From: Hyphomonadaceae bacterium
GTDB lineage: Bacteria; Pseudomonadota; Alphaproteobacteria; Caulobacterales; Maricaulaceae
NCBI GenBank assembly: GCA_013001295.1
Contig: JABDMW010000010.1
Coordinates: 50,186-114,185, forward strand
Length of the DNA stretch: 64,000 bases
Direction of reading: 5' to 3'
Below, piece by piece: positions 30,178 through 38,683 of this stretch (position 1 is the stretch's first letter; every line of letters starts with the position of its first letter). Under the pieces are notes generated by a model. That model was not told the DNA's origin. It searched no databases and saw nothing but the letters and a program-made list of their open reading frames with translations. Made by a program: the position numbers and the translations under genes.

Positions 30178-31063
30178 TTTCCAAATTCTTTTCGGCTTGA
30201 GGGTAATATGAAGGGCTTGTCGCAATTGCTTTTTTTAAGAACTGAATAGCATCCCGAACATCGCCGTCGTCGAGTTTGATGACACCGAGATTGTTATAAA
30301 GTTGGGCTTTTTCAGTGTCAGTCGTTCCGCCGAGCGCCCGGCTCATTTCTCCATTGAGAGCGAGCGCGGTTCGGAAGTTTAAATCTGAAACTGATTTACC
30401 GCCGGGCAAAGCTTGCACGTTCTCAAATGCGATGATGGCTTCTTGCAGTCTTTTTTGACGCAAATAGGACAATCCCAAATTGTTATTTAATGTTGTATTA
30501 TGTTGTGCAACGGCTATGCCCGCTTTGAAAGCCTGCTCCGCCAGCCTCCAGGATTCTGACATGTCATAAATGACGCCCAATCCATTCCAGGAACGCCATA
30601 AATTACTATCTAAAGCCACGGCTTCATTCAGCTGTATTTGAGCTTCCTGTGGCTTGTTCTGTGCGAGCAATGTGAGGCCGAGTCCTTGATTGACAAGTGC
30701 CGACGGCGCCGTATTCGCTAATTGGCTGAATCCGGATTTTGCTTTTTCCAAATGGCCTTGACCGAGATTGCCATAGGCGAGCCACAGTTGTGCTTCTGGA
30801 TCATCAGGCACCAAGTTCAGCGCCAAAGTCGCGTGCTTAACCGCTGATTTGTGTAAGCCTTTGGTCTCGTCGGCCATTGCGCGGTTCACCAAAGACGCAT
30901 GCATTTCAGCTTTTTGGTCTGCTGGAAGTTTTTTTGCGTCGAGCAATTGTTCGAGTGAGATATCCGCATATTTCTCATCATGCTTTTTCAGCGAAGTGCC
31001 TGCGCATCCTGTTAATAAGGCGGCCATGATCATTGATACGGAGATGCCGTTGAGCGTTTTCAT
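30155..31063 (-). CDS. tadD: TadD-like TPR lipoprotein
   Basis: A 302-residue lipoprotein. The ATG at 31063 follows AAGGACC, and the signal peptide has a lipobox (ALLTGCAG), so the mature protein begins with a lipid-modified Cys. Tetratricopeptide repeats fill the rest (for example AKHATLALNLVPDDPEAQLWLAYGNLGQGHLEKA-type units, then NNLGLSYLRQKRLQEAIIAFENV). TadD is thought to serve as a pilotin or assembly factor for the outer-membrane secretin of the Tad system. It sits between tadC and cpaA. Confidence 0.87.
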   Translation of the reverse strand: MKTLNGISVSMIMAALLTGCAGTSLKKHDEKYADISLEQLLDAKKLPADQKAEMHASLVNRAMADETKGLHKSAVKHATLALNLVPDDPEAQLWLAYGNLGQGHLEKAKSGFSQLANTAPSALVNQGLGLTLLAQNKPQEAQIQLNEAVALDSNLWRSWNGLGVIYDMSESWRLAEQAFKAGIAVAQHNTTLNNNLGLSYLRQKRLQEAIIAFENVQALPGGKSVSDLNFRTALALNGEMSRALGGTTDTEKAQLYNNLGVIKLDDGDVRDAIQFLKKAIATSPSYYPQAEKNLEIAKSALS

Positions 31064-31094
31064 CCTTGGTCCTTTAATCCCGTGCGGGTTGGAC

Positions 31095-32012
31095 TTATAA
31101 CACCCGCATAATTTTGACGATGACAGGAACCATAATAATACAAAAAAGTGTTGGAAAGATGAATAACACCAAGGGAACGGACATCTTGGCGGGCAGGGCA
31201 TTTGCCTTTTCCTCAGCTTTCAGCATCCGGTCGCGACGCATGTCATCCGCGGCTGCTTTGAGAGCCCGGGTCAGGCTGGTACCCAATTGATCCGACTGAA
31301 TGATCATGGTCGTTATTGACGTGACTTCAGGCAGGTCGACACGGATCGCTAGGTTTTTCAAGGCTTCCGATCTTTTCCTTCCCGCCTGGAATTCCAGTGT
31401 CGCAATTTCGAATTGTTCGCTGACTACAGGATGCACATCCCGCAATTCGCGTGCGACATTTTTCATGGCCGCCGGGAATGACAGTCCTGATTCAAGACAA
31501 ATCAATAACATGTCCATCGCATCGGGCAGACCTTCACTGAATTTCAGCTTCCGTTCCTGGATGCGTGAAATAATATAAAGTAGGGGAAAGAAGTATCCGA
31601 TAGCGGCTGCCACCGTAACAAACGCAATCGATTTTGCCGCGTCGGGTGTAAAGGGACCTACAACCAAAAACGCGGCTGTTGCAGATGCCAAGATAATCGA
31701 TAACGTCAAGCGTGAGGCGTAAAACACAGTTTGAGCTGACGGGTTATAAAAACCGGCTGTTTGCATCAGGTTTGCGCGTTTGCTGCTGGTCTCCTCATCA
31801 TCATTTGCAATTTTGTCCTGAAAAGGTTTAAGCATTTTCAGAATTTTGTTTTCAGGGTCGTCCTTGCGGATAGACGTTGTCACGCCCACACCTGTTTCTG
31901 TCGTCTGCAATCGATCAAGTGCAGTGTCGCGTGCACCGACCAAAAGATAGAAAGAGAAAAGAACCAATAAAACCGTTCCTAAAGCTCCGACGTATATAAG
32001 AATATCAATCAT
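31095..32012 (-). CDS. tadC: Tad inner-membrane platform protein TadC
   Basis: A 305-residue GspF/T2SF-domain membrane protein. The N-terminal membrane segment is at about residues 4-26, a pair follows near 105-150, and the C-terminus is hydrophobic. The T2SF domain carries LPDAMDMLLICLESGLSFPAAMKNVARELR and TMIIQSDQLGTSLTRALKAAADDMR. With TadB it forms the platform on which the CpaF ATPase drives pilus extension and retraction. The gene is 11 bases downstream of tadB. Confidence 0.93.
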   Translation of the reverse strand: MIDILIYVGALGTVLLVLFSFYLLVGARDTALDRLQTTETGVGVTTSIRKDDPENKILKMLKPFQDKIANDDEETSSKRANLMQTAGFYNPSAQTVFYASRLTLSIILASATAAFLVVGPFTPDAAKSIAFVTVAAAIGYFFPLLYIISRIQERKLKFSEGLPDAMDMLLICLESGLSFPAAMKNVARELRDVHPVVSEQFEIATLEFQAGRKRSEALKNLAIRVDLPEVTSITTMIIQSDQLGTSLTRALKAAADDMRRDRMLKAEEKANALPAKMSVPLVLFIFPTLFCIIMVPVIVKIMRVL

Positions 32013-32023
32013 TTAAAACCCCA

Positions 32024-32992
32024 TTAAATCCGGATATTTACCATTTTCCAGATCGTGTACATACCCAATAGATAAAACACGACGGGGATGCTCATTCCAA
32101 TGATAAATGCGGGGTCACCCATATACTCCGTATAATATGTGGGGTTTAACGAACTAATGAGCAACAGCATGGCAAACGGAAGAATGCCCACGACCAAGGC
32201 CGTAAACCGTCCTTCTGACGACAAAGCCCAAACTTTTTTACGCATTGCCCGACGTTCTCTGATCACTGATGATAAATTGTTGAGAACACCAACCAAATTA
32301 CCACCTGTTTCACGTTGCACTTCGAGTGCTGAATTGAAAAACATCAAATCGCCGTTGGGAAACCGTTTGGCGATATTGTCCAACGCGACACTTCTTTCCA
32401 ACCCGTAATTGATTTCGTCCATAGCAAGCCCGAATTCGGTCCCAATGGGATCAGGCATTTCTTTCGAAACCATCTCCAATGCAACGGCCGCTGGATGTCC
32501 GGCTTGTAAACCTCGGCTGATTAAATCAATCGCTGGAACCAATTGTTCACCAAATAGTTTCTTTCGGGCAGCAGCTTTTGCGAAAACGACGACATAGGGA
32601 ATTCCAACTCCCAGGACCAAAGCGGTGGGTAAAGAGAGGATGAAACCCGTCTCTCGACGGAAGAAGAAAAAAGAAAAAATCGCGGCTGTCAAAATGCCAG
32701 CAATGGCGAAAAAACCCAATAACGTTAAGTTCATACCGGACGACCATAACAATTTTTGCAATTTGTCGAAAACCGAATCGGAAGCCGCATTCTTTTTTCG
32801 ACGGGTACGGTTTTCCAACAAGCTCAACCCGATTTGTTGATCACCCGTTTTATCGATCAACTTCATGCGTTTGTTAGCTGATTTTTCGTCCTGCGTGGTC
32901 GAGGAAATCAGAAAATACAATCCCTCGACAAGGAGAATCACTGCAAGGAATATAATTGCATAAACGACATAGGTAAAATTGGAGCCCATCAA
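32024..32992 (-). CDS. tadB: Tad inner-membrane platform protein TadB
   Basis: A 322-residue GspF/T2SF-domain protein paired with TadC. Membrane segments lie near residues 8-28, 90-140 and at the C-terminus. The domain shows LVPAIDLISRGLQAGHPAAVALEMVSKEMPDPIG and LEVQRETGGNLVGVLNNLSSVIRERRAM. It starts 6 bases after the cpaF stop, consistent with translational coupling. Confidence 0.93.
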   Translation of the reverse strand: MMGSNFTYVVYAIIFLAVILLVEGLYFLISSTTQDEKSANKRMKLIDKTGDQQIGLSLLENRTRRKKNAASDSVFDKLQKLLWSSGMNLTLLGFFAIAGILTAAIFSFFFFRRETGFILSLPTALVLGVGIPYVVVFAKAAARKKLFGEQLVPAIDLISRGLQAGHPAAVALEMVSKEMPDPIGTEFGLAMDEINYGLERSVALDNIAKRFPNGDLMFFNSALEVQRETGGNLVGVLNNLSSVIRERRAMRKKVWALSSEGRFTALVVGILPFAMLLLISSLNPTYYTEYMGDPAFIIGMSIPVVFYLLGMYTIWKMVNIRI

Positions 32993-32998
32993 TCTCTC

Positions 32999-34423
32999 CT
33001 ACAACGTAAATGCTTCAGGGATATCAATTCCATTGGCATTGAATATATCAAAGAACTCCGGTCTTACGCCTGTTTGAACGAAGTCACCGTGGACTTTGCC
33101 TTCCATATCGATATGCGATTGCGTAAAGCGGAAAATCTCCTGCATGGTGACGACATCGCCTTCCATGCCCGTAATCTCTTGCACGGAAACGACGCGACGT
33201 GAACCGTCCGCGAAACGTTTAATCTGGATAATGACGTCCAAGGCACTGGCGATTTGGCCGCGAACTGACTTTGCCGGCAAATCCATACCTGCCATACCGA
33301 TCATTTGTTCAACCCGAGAAAGGGCGTCACGACATGTATTGGCGTGAACAGTGGTAATCGAGCCATCATGGCCTGTGTTCATGGCCTGAAGCATATCAAA
33401 GGCTTCACCGCCCCGGATCTCACCCAGAATAATTCGATCTGGCCGCATACGCAGTGCGTTTTTAACCAGGATTCTTTGGTTGACCTCGCCTGCACCTTCA
33501 ATATTTGGTGGCCGGGTTTCCATGCGGACAACGTGGCGCTGTTGCAATTGCAATTCCGCGGCATCCTCAATGGTTACAATCCGTTCGGTATCGCCAATAG
33601 CCCGCGACATTGCGTTGAGAAGGGTCGTTTTACCGGTACCGGTACCGCCGGAAACCAGAATATTGAGGCGGCAGGCGACGACGCCGCGTAGGATGGCGGC
33701 GCACCCTTCGGTCATAGAGCCGATCTCGATCAATTTTTCCAAGTCGAATGGTATTTTTGAGAACTTCCGAATAGAAATCGACGCACCGTCCAAAGTGATT
33801 GGCGGAATAACAGCATTTACACGAGATCCATCGGGGAGACGGGCGTCAACAAGCGGCGTGGATTCATCAATCCGCCGTCCGACCCCCACAACAATCCGGT
33901 CAATAATTCGCAGCAAATGCTCATCGTCTTTAAATTTGACGTTTGTTTCTTCCAAGACGCCGCGGCGTTCAACAAAAACCTCGGATGGACTGTTCACCAG
34001 AATATCTGAAATAGTCGGGTCTTCGAGCAGTGGCTCCAGAGGACCAAAGCCCATGAGTTCGTGAATGATTTCTGTGGATAGGCGGTTTTTTTCCTCCCGG
34101 TTTAGCGACTCTTTTTCCTCTTTTAAGAGTTCAGCCAGAATATTGTCGATTTCCCGTTTCAGCTGCGGACGTTCAATCTTGTCCAACGCAGCCAGATTGA
34201 TCTCATTGATAATTTTTTGATGCAACCGAACCTTCAGATCCAGATATTCCTTAGAAAAATCCGCTGTCGCTTGATCCACATAAAAAGACAGCGCGTCGGC
34301 TTCTTTATCCCTTTTCGTAGCCTTTTTTTTGGCTTTCTTGTCAAATGAACCGATTTCATCGACCTCGACCTGTTCAGCCGCGTCCGGAGCTACGCCGTCT
34401 TTTTCAAAAAATGAGAATTTCAT
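32999..34423 (-). CDS. cpaF: Tad pilus ATPase CpaF/TadA
   Basis: A 474-residue secretion ATPase of the GspE/PilT superfamily. Walker A is GGTGTGKTTLLNAM and Walker B is RPDRIILGEIRGGEAFDML; the Asp box (FVERRGVLEETNVKF.DDEHLLRIIDRIV) and His box (GHDGSITTVHANTCRDALSR) are present. The N-terminus carries a lysine/acid-rich linker and a helical domain (about residues 45-110), as in other CpaF proteins. In the Tad system one ATPase powers both extension and retraction. It lies 4 bases after cpaE. Confidence 0.96.
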   Translation of the reverse strand: MKFSFFEKDGVAPDAAEQVEVDEIGSFDKKAKKKATKRDKEADALSFYVDQATADFSKEYLDLKVRLHQKIINEINLAALDKIERPQLKREIDNILAELLKEEKESLNREEKNRLSTEIIHELMGFGPLEPLLEDPTISDILVNSPSEVFVERRGVLEETNVKFKDDEHLLRIIDRIVVGVGRRIDESTPLVDARLPDGSRVNAVIPPITLDGASISIRKFSKIPFDLEKLIEIGSMTEGCAAILRGVVACRLNILVSGGTGTGKTTLLNAMSRAIGDTERIVTIEDAAELQLQQRHVVRMETRPPNIEGAGEVNQRILVKNALRMRPDRIILGEIRGGEAFDMLQAMNTGHDGSITTVHANTCRDALSRVEQMIGMAGMDLPAKSVRGQIASALDVIIQIKRFADGSRRVVSVQEITGMEGDVVTMQEIFRFTQSHIDMEGKVHGDFVQTGVRPEFFDIFNANGIDIPEAFTL

Positions 34424-34427
34424 AATC

Positions 34428-35705
34428 TTACCCCGTTACCTGCTCTTCATAAAAATCACCGTCGGCTTTAGCGCTCGGGGCAGAACTACGCTGCAAGCTA
34501 TTCAAATGATTAATAATGACGTCTTTGCCGCTAACAATATCTTTAAGCGATACTGAATTCGAAGAAACCTCTGCAAGAAGCATGCCACGGTCCCGTGCGC
34601 TATTATTCGTTTTGTGGTCTTCGCGAACTTGGATCAGCGGGCGTTCGGTGATTTTCTTGATTTGTGCGATTCGATCACTGTGAACCAGGCCTTTGGCAAC
34701 GTGATTAACCGCCAAAACTGTTTTGTTCCGGTCGATTTTCAAATGATCAAGCCCGATAAGAATTTTCTGGGTGTTGTGCACGTGCTCAACATTCGGTTTC
34801 AAAACGGGAATAATCACGTCTGACTGATCAAGAATTGCATGAGTCCAGCTTGTCCACGCCTGCGGAATATCAATGATGATATAGTCAAATAATGATCGAC
34901 TGATATCCAGAATTTGCTCGAAAAAATCACTGCTAAACGCCGTAAAGGGGACGATTTCGTCCGGGCTCGCCAAAACTTTCAGTCCGGATTTATGTGACCG
35001 GAGTGAGGAGGCTAATAAAGAGGAATCGAGACGGTCTTCTGCGCGGCGTGCATCGAGGATGCTGGACCGACCTTCCACACTCATTCCCAAGGCCACTGTA
35101 CCAAATTGAACATCGAAATCCAGGATTGCGACGCGAGGAACATTTTCAGACACTAGTTTTTTCCAAGATTTTTTACCGCTGGCACCTGAAATCAAGGCAT
35201 GAGCGAAATTGGTGGCCAATGTCGTTGAACCCGCACCGCCGCCGCACTTCATAAATGTTATCACTTTACCCTTTACCTGAAGGCCGGTGTTTTGTTTGGC
35301 GAGTAGGGATCCGAAAGCGGATTCTAAAGATATCAGGAAGTCAGAGCGATCCAGCGGCAATGTCAGTACATCATTGACGCCCGCTTTGAACATAGCGCGC
35401 GTGGTCGCCGGCGTCGCGTTTTTAGCCAGAACGATCAAAAACCCGCTTTGTGAAACATATTCGCATAATTGGTTGATGATCGGTGAGCTTTTAGGGTTGG
35501 TAAGATCAGCCTCGATGATAACGACATCTGCACTTCCATTGACCAATTCTTGAGCATCGCCGAGCGTGTCTTTGGTTTGCTTGATGCTTGTCGCAACCTT
35601 CGGCAGTTGACCAACGACAGATTTGACCTCATCATGCGCCTGGTCACTCTCCAGAATGGCAATGAGTGAGTTACTCTTGCCTTTCATGTCACTTTTTGAA
35701 AACAT
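34428..35705 (-). CDS. cpaE: Tad pilus localisation ATPase-like protein CpaE/TadZ
   Basis: A 425-residue protein starting at ATG 35705, one base after the TadE-like stop. The N-terminal 150 residues resemble a degenerate receiver domain (VVIIEADLTNPKSSPIINQL). A MinD/ParA-like domain follows: the deviant Walker A reads KCGGGAGSTTLATNFA, in which the usual Lys before TT is replaced by Ser, as is common in CpaE/TadZ; later motifs are RVAILDFDVQFGTVALGM and YIIIDIPQAW. These proteins place the pilus machine at the pole. Weak or absent ATPase activity is inferred from the Walker A change. Confidence 0.92.
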   Translation of the reverse strand: MFSKSDMKGKSNSLIAILESDQAHDEVKSVVGQLPKVATSIKQTKDTLGDAQELVNGSADVVIIEADLTNPKSSPIINQLCEYVSQSGFLIVLAKNATPATTRAMFKAGVNDVLTLPLDRSDFLISLESAFGSLLAKQNTGLQVKGKVITFMKCGGGAGSTTLATNFAHALISGASGKKSWKKLVSENVPRVAILDFDVQFGTVALGMSVEGRSSILDARRAEDRLDSSLLASSLRSHKSGLKVLASPDEIVPFTAFSSDFFEQILDISRSLFDYIIIDIPQAWTSWTHAILDQSDVIIPVLKPNVEHVHNTQKILIGLDHLKIDRNKTVLAVNHVAKGLVHSDRIAQIKKITERPLIQVREDHKTNNSARDRGMLLAEVSSNSVSLKDIVSGKDVIINHLNSLQRSSAPSAKADGDFYEEQVTG

Positions 35706-35706
35706 T

Positions 35707-36315
35707 CTATGCCCCTTCGCCGATGTCTTCGCCAATGACAGTTGTTTGCACATTGCTAATATTAAATGCAGTTCCGATATCGCTACCTTGCCATCTCATG
35801 AGTTGGCCTAAAACGACGTAGCTATACTGTATGTTTCTGAGTTCAACCGTGATCGCAGGCACGGGTTTTCCCCGCCCGATATAACCCAGGCCGGTACCTT
35901 CATAGGTTATCCAGATATTCTCGTCTTCGATGAACGGAAAGACTGCTTTCATTTGATCGCGGATTGGCAGAAAATTTGCCTGACTACAATCCGACGTCTC
36001 AGCCCCTGTATACTGACAGACAACTTTGTCATAACTGACACCTGTCAATAATGAACAGTCGGTACCCGCATTAACGGATGGCAAGCTTCCCGATGTCACG
36101 CATTCATTGAGGTTTTTCGCTACCGGGGGCCGTGTCGCCGCATAGCGAGCGGCCGCTTGAGTAGCCTTTTGTGCCCCGTTAACCTGATAAAAAATGTATC
36201 CACCTTCAACGATGCCAAAAGTCGTGAACAACAAAAAGCCGAGGAGGAGCGAGAATTCGACGAGCGTCGATCCGCTTTTATCTCTGCAAGTTTGTATGAT
36301 TTGTTTTTTCATCAT
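35707..36315 (-). CDS. TadE-like pseudopilin (first of two)
   Basis: A 202-residue protein with the TadE signature: a short basic N-terminus, then SGSTLVEFSLLLGFLLFTTFGIVEGGYIFYQ, a prepilin-like segment with the Glu after the processing site, and the following QKATQAAARYAA stretch. It is likely cut by CpaA and embedded as a minor pseudopilin. Two Cys pairs in the outer part (NECVTSG...DCSLL and VVCQYTG...SDCSQ) suggest disulfides in the periplasm. It begins 3 bases after the stop of the second TadE-like gene. Confidence 0.87.
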   Translation of the reverse strand: MMKKQIIQTCRDKSGSTLVEFSLLLGFLLFTTFGIVEGGYIFYQVNGAQKATQAAARYAATRPPVAKNLNECVTSGSLPSVNAGTDCSLLTGVSYDKVVCQYTGAETSDCSQANFLPIRDQMKAVFPFIEDENIWITYEGTGLGYIGRGKPVPAITVELRNIQYSYVVLGQLMRWQGSDIGTAFNISNVQTTVIGEDIGEGA

Positions 36316-36318
36316 GCG

Positions 36319-36873
36319 CTAGCCCCCAATATACAATTCTGTGTGGGACGCTCTGACTGTGACCCCGTCCGGGTCAATAAATTTAAACAAACCAAGTTCA
36401 TCATAGGTGAAGGTTGTACTGACAGTTACACGGGGGATAACACCGGTTCCAGCAGGTCCTCTAAATTGAGTGATGTTGGTCGTTCCGTCTCTTGTGTTAT
36501 CAGCACAACTGACGACAACTGTTATATCATTGTGATTGTTCCAGTTTGGGAGAATATGCGACGCAGTGGCCGCTCCCGAACCTTGCTCCAGAAAGCCTCG
36601 TTGGGCCAAATCTTTCGCGTCCGCCAATTCATCGGCGTCGGGCCAGTTTGGTCCCGGGCAAAGATTGGTCGTGTCAAGGCGCGCCAGGTATCGGCTGGCA
36701 GCCGTAACGCCCTTACTGGCGACGTGAAATTGTTGGAATACTCGTCCATATTCGACGGCACCGACCATCAGACCGGTCAGGGGAAGCAACAGCAAGCTCA
36801 GCTCAATCAAAGCCGCACCGCTGGCGTCTTTGATTAAACTGTTAACTGAAAATTCCGCCCCGTGCTTCTTCAC
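36319..36873 (-). CDS. TadE-like pseudopilin (second of two)
   Basis: A 184-residue paralogue of the neighbouring TadE-like protein, with KDASGAALIELSLLLLPLTGLMVGAVEYGRVFQQF as its prepilin-like segment and KGVTAASRYLARL following. It starts with GTG in a GTGA overlap with the tadG stop, so the two are translationally coupled. In other Tad loci this position is taken by TadF, a minor pseudopilin. The order tadG-tadE-like-tadE-like is normal for alphaproteobacteria. Confidence 0.85.
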   Translation of the reverse strand: MKKHGAEFSVNSLIKDASGAALIELSLLLLPLTGLMVGAVEYGRVFQQFHVASKGVTAASRYLARLDTTNLCPGPNWPDADELADAKDLAQRGFLEQGSGAATASHILPNWNNHNDITVVVSCADNTRDGTTNITQFRGPAGTGVIPRVTVSTTFTYDELGLFKFIDPDGVTVRASHTELYIGG

Positions 36874-38390
36874 CGGTAAATCTCCACATACTCTTTCAGC
36901 GATCCGTCATTTGTCCCAATTTCCTCATAGTCAACGACTTCCAAATAAACGTCATAAGCGTTGGCGCTGTCTATGGGTTGTGTGAGAAACGCCCGCATAT
37001 AGGCGATTGGCGGAACGTTATCCACATTTCCCTGGACACCTTCAGCTATGCAATTCATCACGGCAAAACGAACCATGCGGCGGTCGGTTTCGATATCAAA
37101 GGGCGCCGTTTGAGCTGGCGCGCTGGTTGAACATTGGGGATAGCCTTCTTCCGGCGCGATTTGAGGCGGGGTCGCTGACGCGTCTGACGTCGCTGCGCCA
37201 GGAATTTTATTGTTATCGATTTCCCATTTATAAATCTCAAATCGTGAAACGGCGTCTGAATTGTTGGCGCAGGTTAGCCCGTCAGCGTTTGGACCCAATG
37301 CTGTCGGATCGTCAGGGTGATTAATAGTCCAATAATCCAGGCAGTCCCATTCGCCGGATCCGAACCGGTCTTCATCATCCAATTTTTGGTCATCATCGAT
37401 TGGGAACCCTGAAGTGGTCGGTGGTGTATTTGGATCAACTTCCAATACACATGGATCGCCGGCTGAAGTCTGGACCCAGCCCTTTGTCACATTTTGAGCC
37501 GGCGGAAAATCCACTCTGGGATCCGACATCCCCATTCCCATTCCCGATGGAGGAGAGAAATGCGGATTTTCGTAAATATCAAACCGCGTATTTAATGCGT
37601 TGCGGGTTGAAGTCACCTGTCCGGTCCGAACGTTTAGTCCGGTAGAGTAACATTGGTCATTGGCTTCTACCTTAGCCAGGAATTCGGCGATATCGCCGGC
37701 ACCTGTTCCGCCACTCGGCGGGTCCAGATATCCGAAATTACCGGGTGCCCATTGTGATCCCATCCCTGCTGATTTCACCCGGATCAGTTTTCCAACCCAG
37801 TCTTGATAATCAAAATCCTGGTTTCCATCTTCCACTTCTCCTGGATTACAAATCGCAAATTGTGTCAATTTGCACGTCGAAGAATCCTGGCCGGCAATAG
37901 CAACAGCCGTATAGTTTTTGGACATCACGACGCCCAATACAGGTAACAACAAATTATCGTGAGTAAGAATTTCCGTTGTTGCTTCAGCAAAGAATGCTTC
38001 TTGTGGATCTGTCGTGTAGTCACTAGAGGCAATTGGTGTGTCATCGCTTGCCGGCAAATCTTCCAAGAAGCGCAATGTTACCTGTACGTTAGGTGTCGAA
38101 TCGGCTTCGTCGGAAAATTGCTGAGAATTGGCGGCGAGTGCGGTGGCCGCGGTTTCCGCAGCTGCTGTGGCACGTGTAATAGAATTAACGGATCCATCCA
38201 ATTGCCGCGCCGCTGCCAGTGCTGCCGCATCAGCGGCCGCTTGCGCCTGGGTGTGGGCGACAGAAAGCCGCGACATGTCGATTGCAACCCCAGCCATTCC
38301 TATAAGCAATGCCATCATAAGAGACACATAAACCAGTGCCGCGCCTTTAATGTCTTTACCTATTTTGGTCTCGCTGAATCTCCTCAACAT
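36870..38390 (-). CDS. tadG: TadG-like pilus assembly protein
   Basis: A 506-residue protein with one N-terminal membrane segment inside a Tad (putative Flp pilus-assembly) domain: GAALVYVSLMMALLIGMAGVAIDMSRLSVAHTQAQAAADAAALAAARQL. The large periplasmic part contains eight or more cysteines and low-complexity Gly/Met (PPSGMGMGM) and Pro-rich patches. TadG is needed for pilus assembly; unlike many TadG proteins no clear von Willebrand A MIDAS motif was seen. It ends in a GTGA overlap with the next gene. Confidence 0.88.
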   Translation of the reverse strand: MLRRFSETKIGKDIKGAALVYVSLMMALLIGMAGVAIDMSRLSVAHTQAQAAADAAALAAARQLDGSVNSITRATAAAETAATALAANSQQFSDEADSTPNVQVTLRFLEDLPASDDTPIASSDYTTDPQEAFFAEATTEILTHDNLLLPVLGVVMSKNYTAVAIAGQDSSTCKLTQFAICNPGEVEDGNQDFDYQDWVGKLIRVKSAGMGSQWAPGNFGYLDPPSGGTGAGDIAEFLAKVEANDQCYSTGLNVRTGQVTSTRNALNTRFDIYENPHFSPPSGMGMGMSDPRVDFPPAQNVTKGWVQTSAGDPCVLEVDPNTPPTTSGFPIDDDQKLDDEDRFGSGEWDCLDYWTINHPDDPTALGPNADGLTCANNSDAVSRFEIYKWEIDNNKIPGAATSDASATPPQIAPEEGYPQCSTSAPAQTAPFDIETDRRMVRFAVMNCIAEGVQGNVDNVPPIAYMRAFLTQPIDSANAYDVYLEVVDYEEIGTNDGSLKEYVEIYR

Positions 38391-38413
38391 GATTTCCTTG
38401 CTCCAATCTTTAA

Positions 38414-38677
38414 TTAGCCGCCTGGGCCAAAGCCTCCGGAAACTTCCGTTTCTTTGACACGGTCATCCAAATACCTTTGAATCGCAGCGGCGCTCATCTG
38501 TGGGTGCAGCACAGGAGCACCCGGTACAGCTGCCGTGGAGACAACTTGTTTACTGTTTGCCTGATCTACGGCAGCGCGGTTGGCATCGCCGACATTTGCC
38601 ATCGGTGTTGTGGCACAAGCTGACATTGTCGCTGCTGCCAGAAGACCTGCGATAAATATTTTTTTGTTTTTCATCAT
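38414..38677 (-). CDS. Small lipoprotein in the Tad operon
   Basis: An 87-residue protein with a lipoprotein signal peptide (lipobox MSACAT). The mature part is short and hydrophilic and ends in glycines (GGFGPGG). No domain was recognised. It occupies the place where CpaD, a larger outer-membrane lipoprotein, is found in other Tad loci, but it is far too short to be CpaD. It may help the secretin reach the outer membrane. It is 6 bases from cpaC and 23 bases before tadG. Confidence 0.75.
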   Translation of the reverse strand: MMKNKKIFIAGLLAAATMSACATTPMANVGDANRAAVDQANSKQVVSTAAVPGAPVLHPQMSAAAIQRYLDDRVKETEVSGGFGPGG

Positions 38678-38683
38678 CTTCTC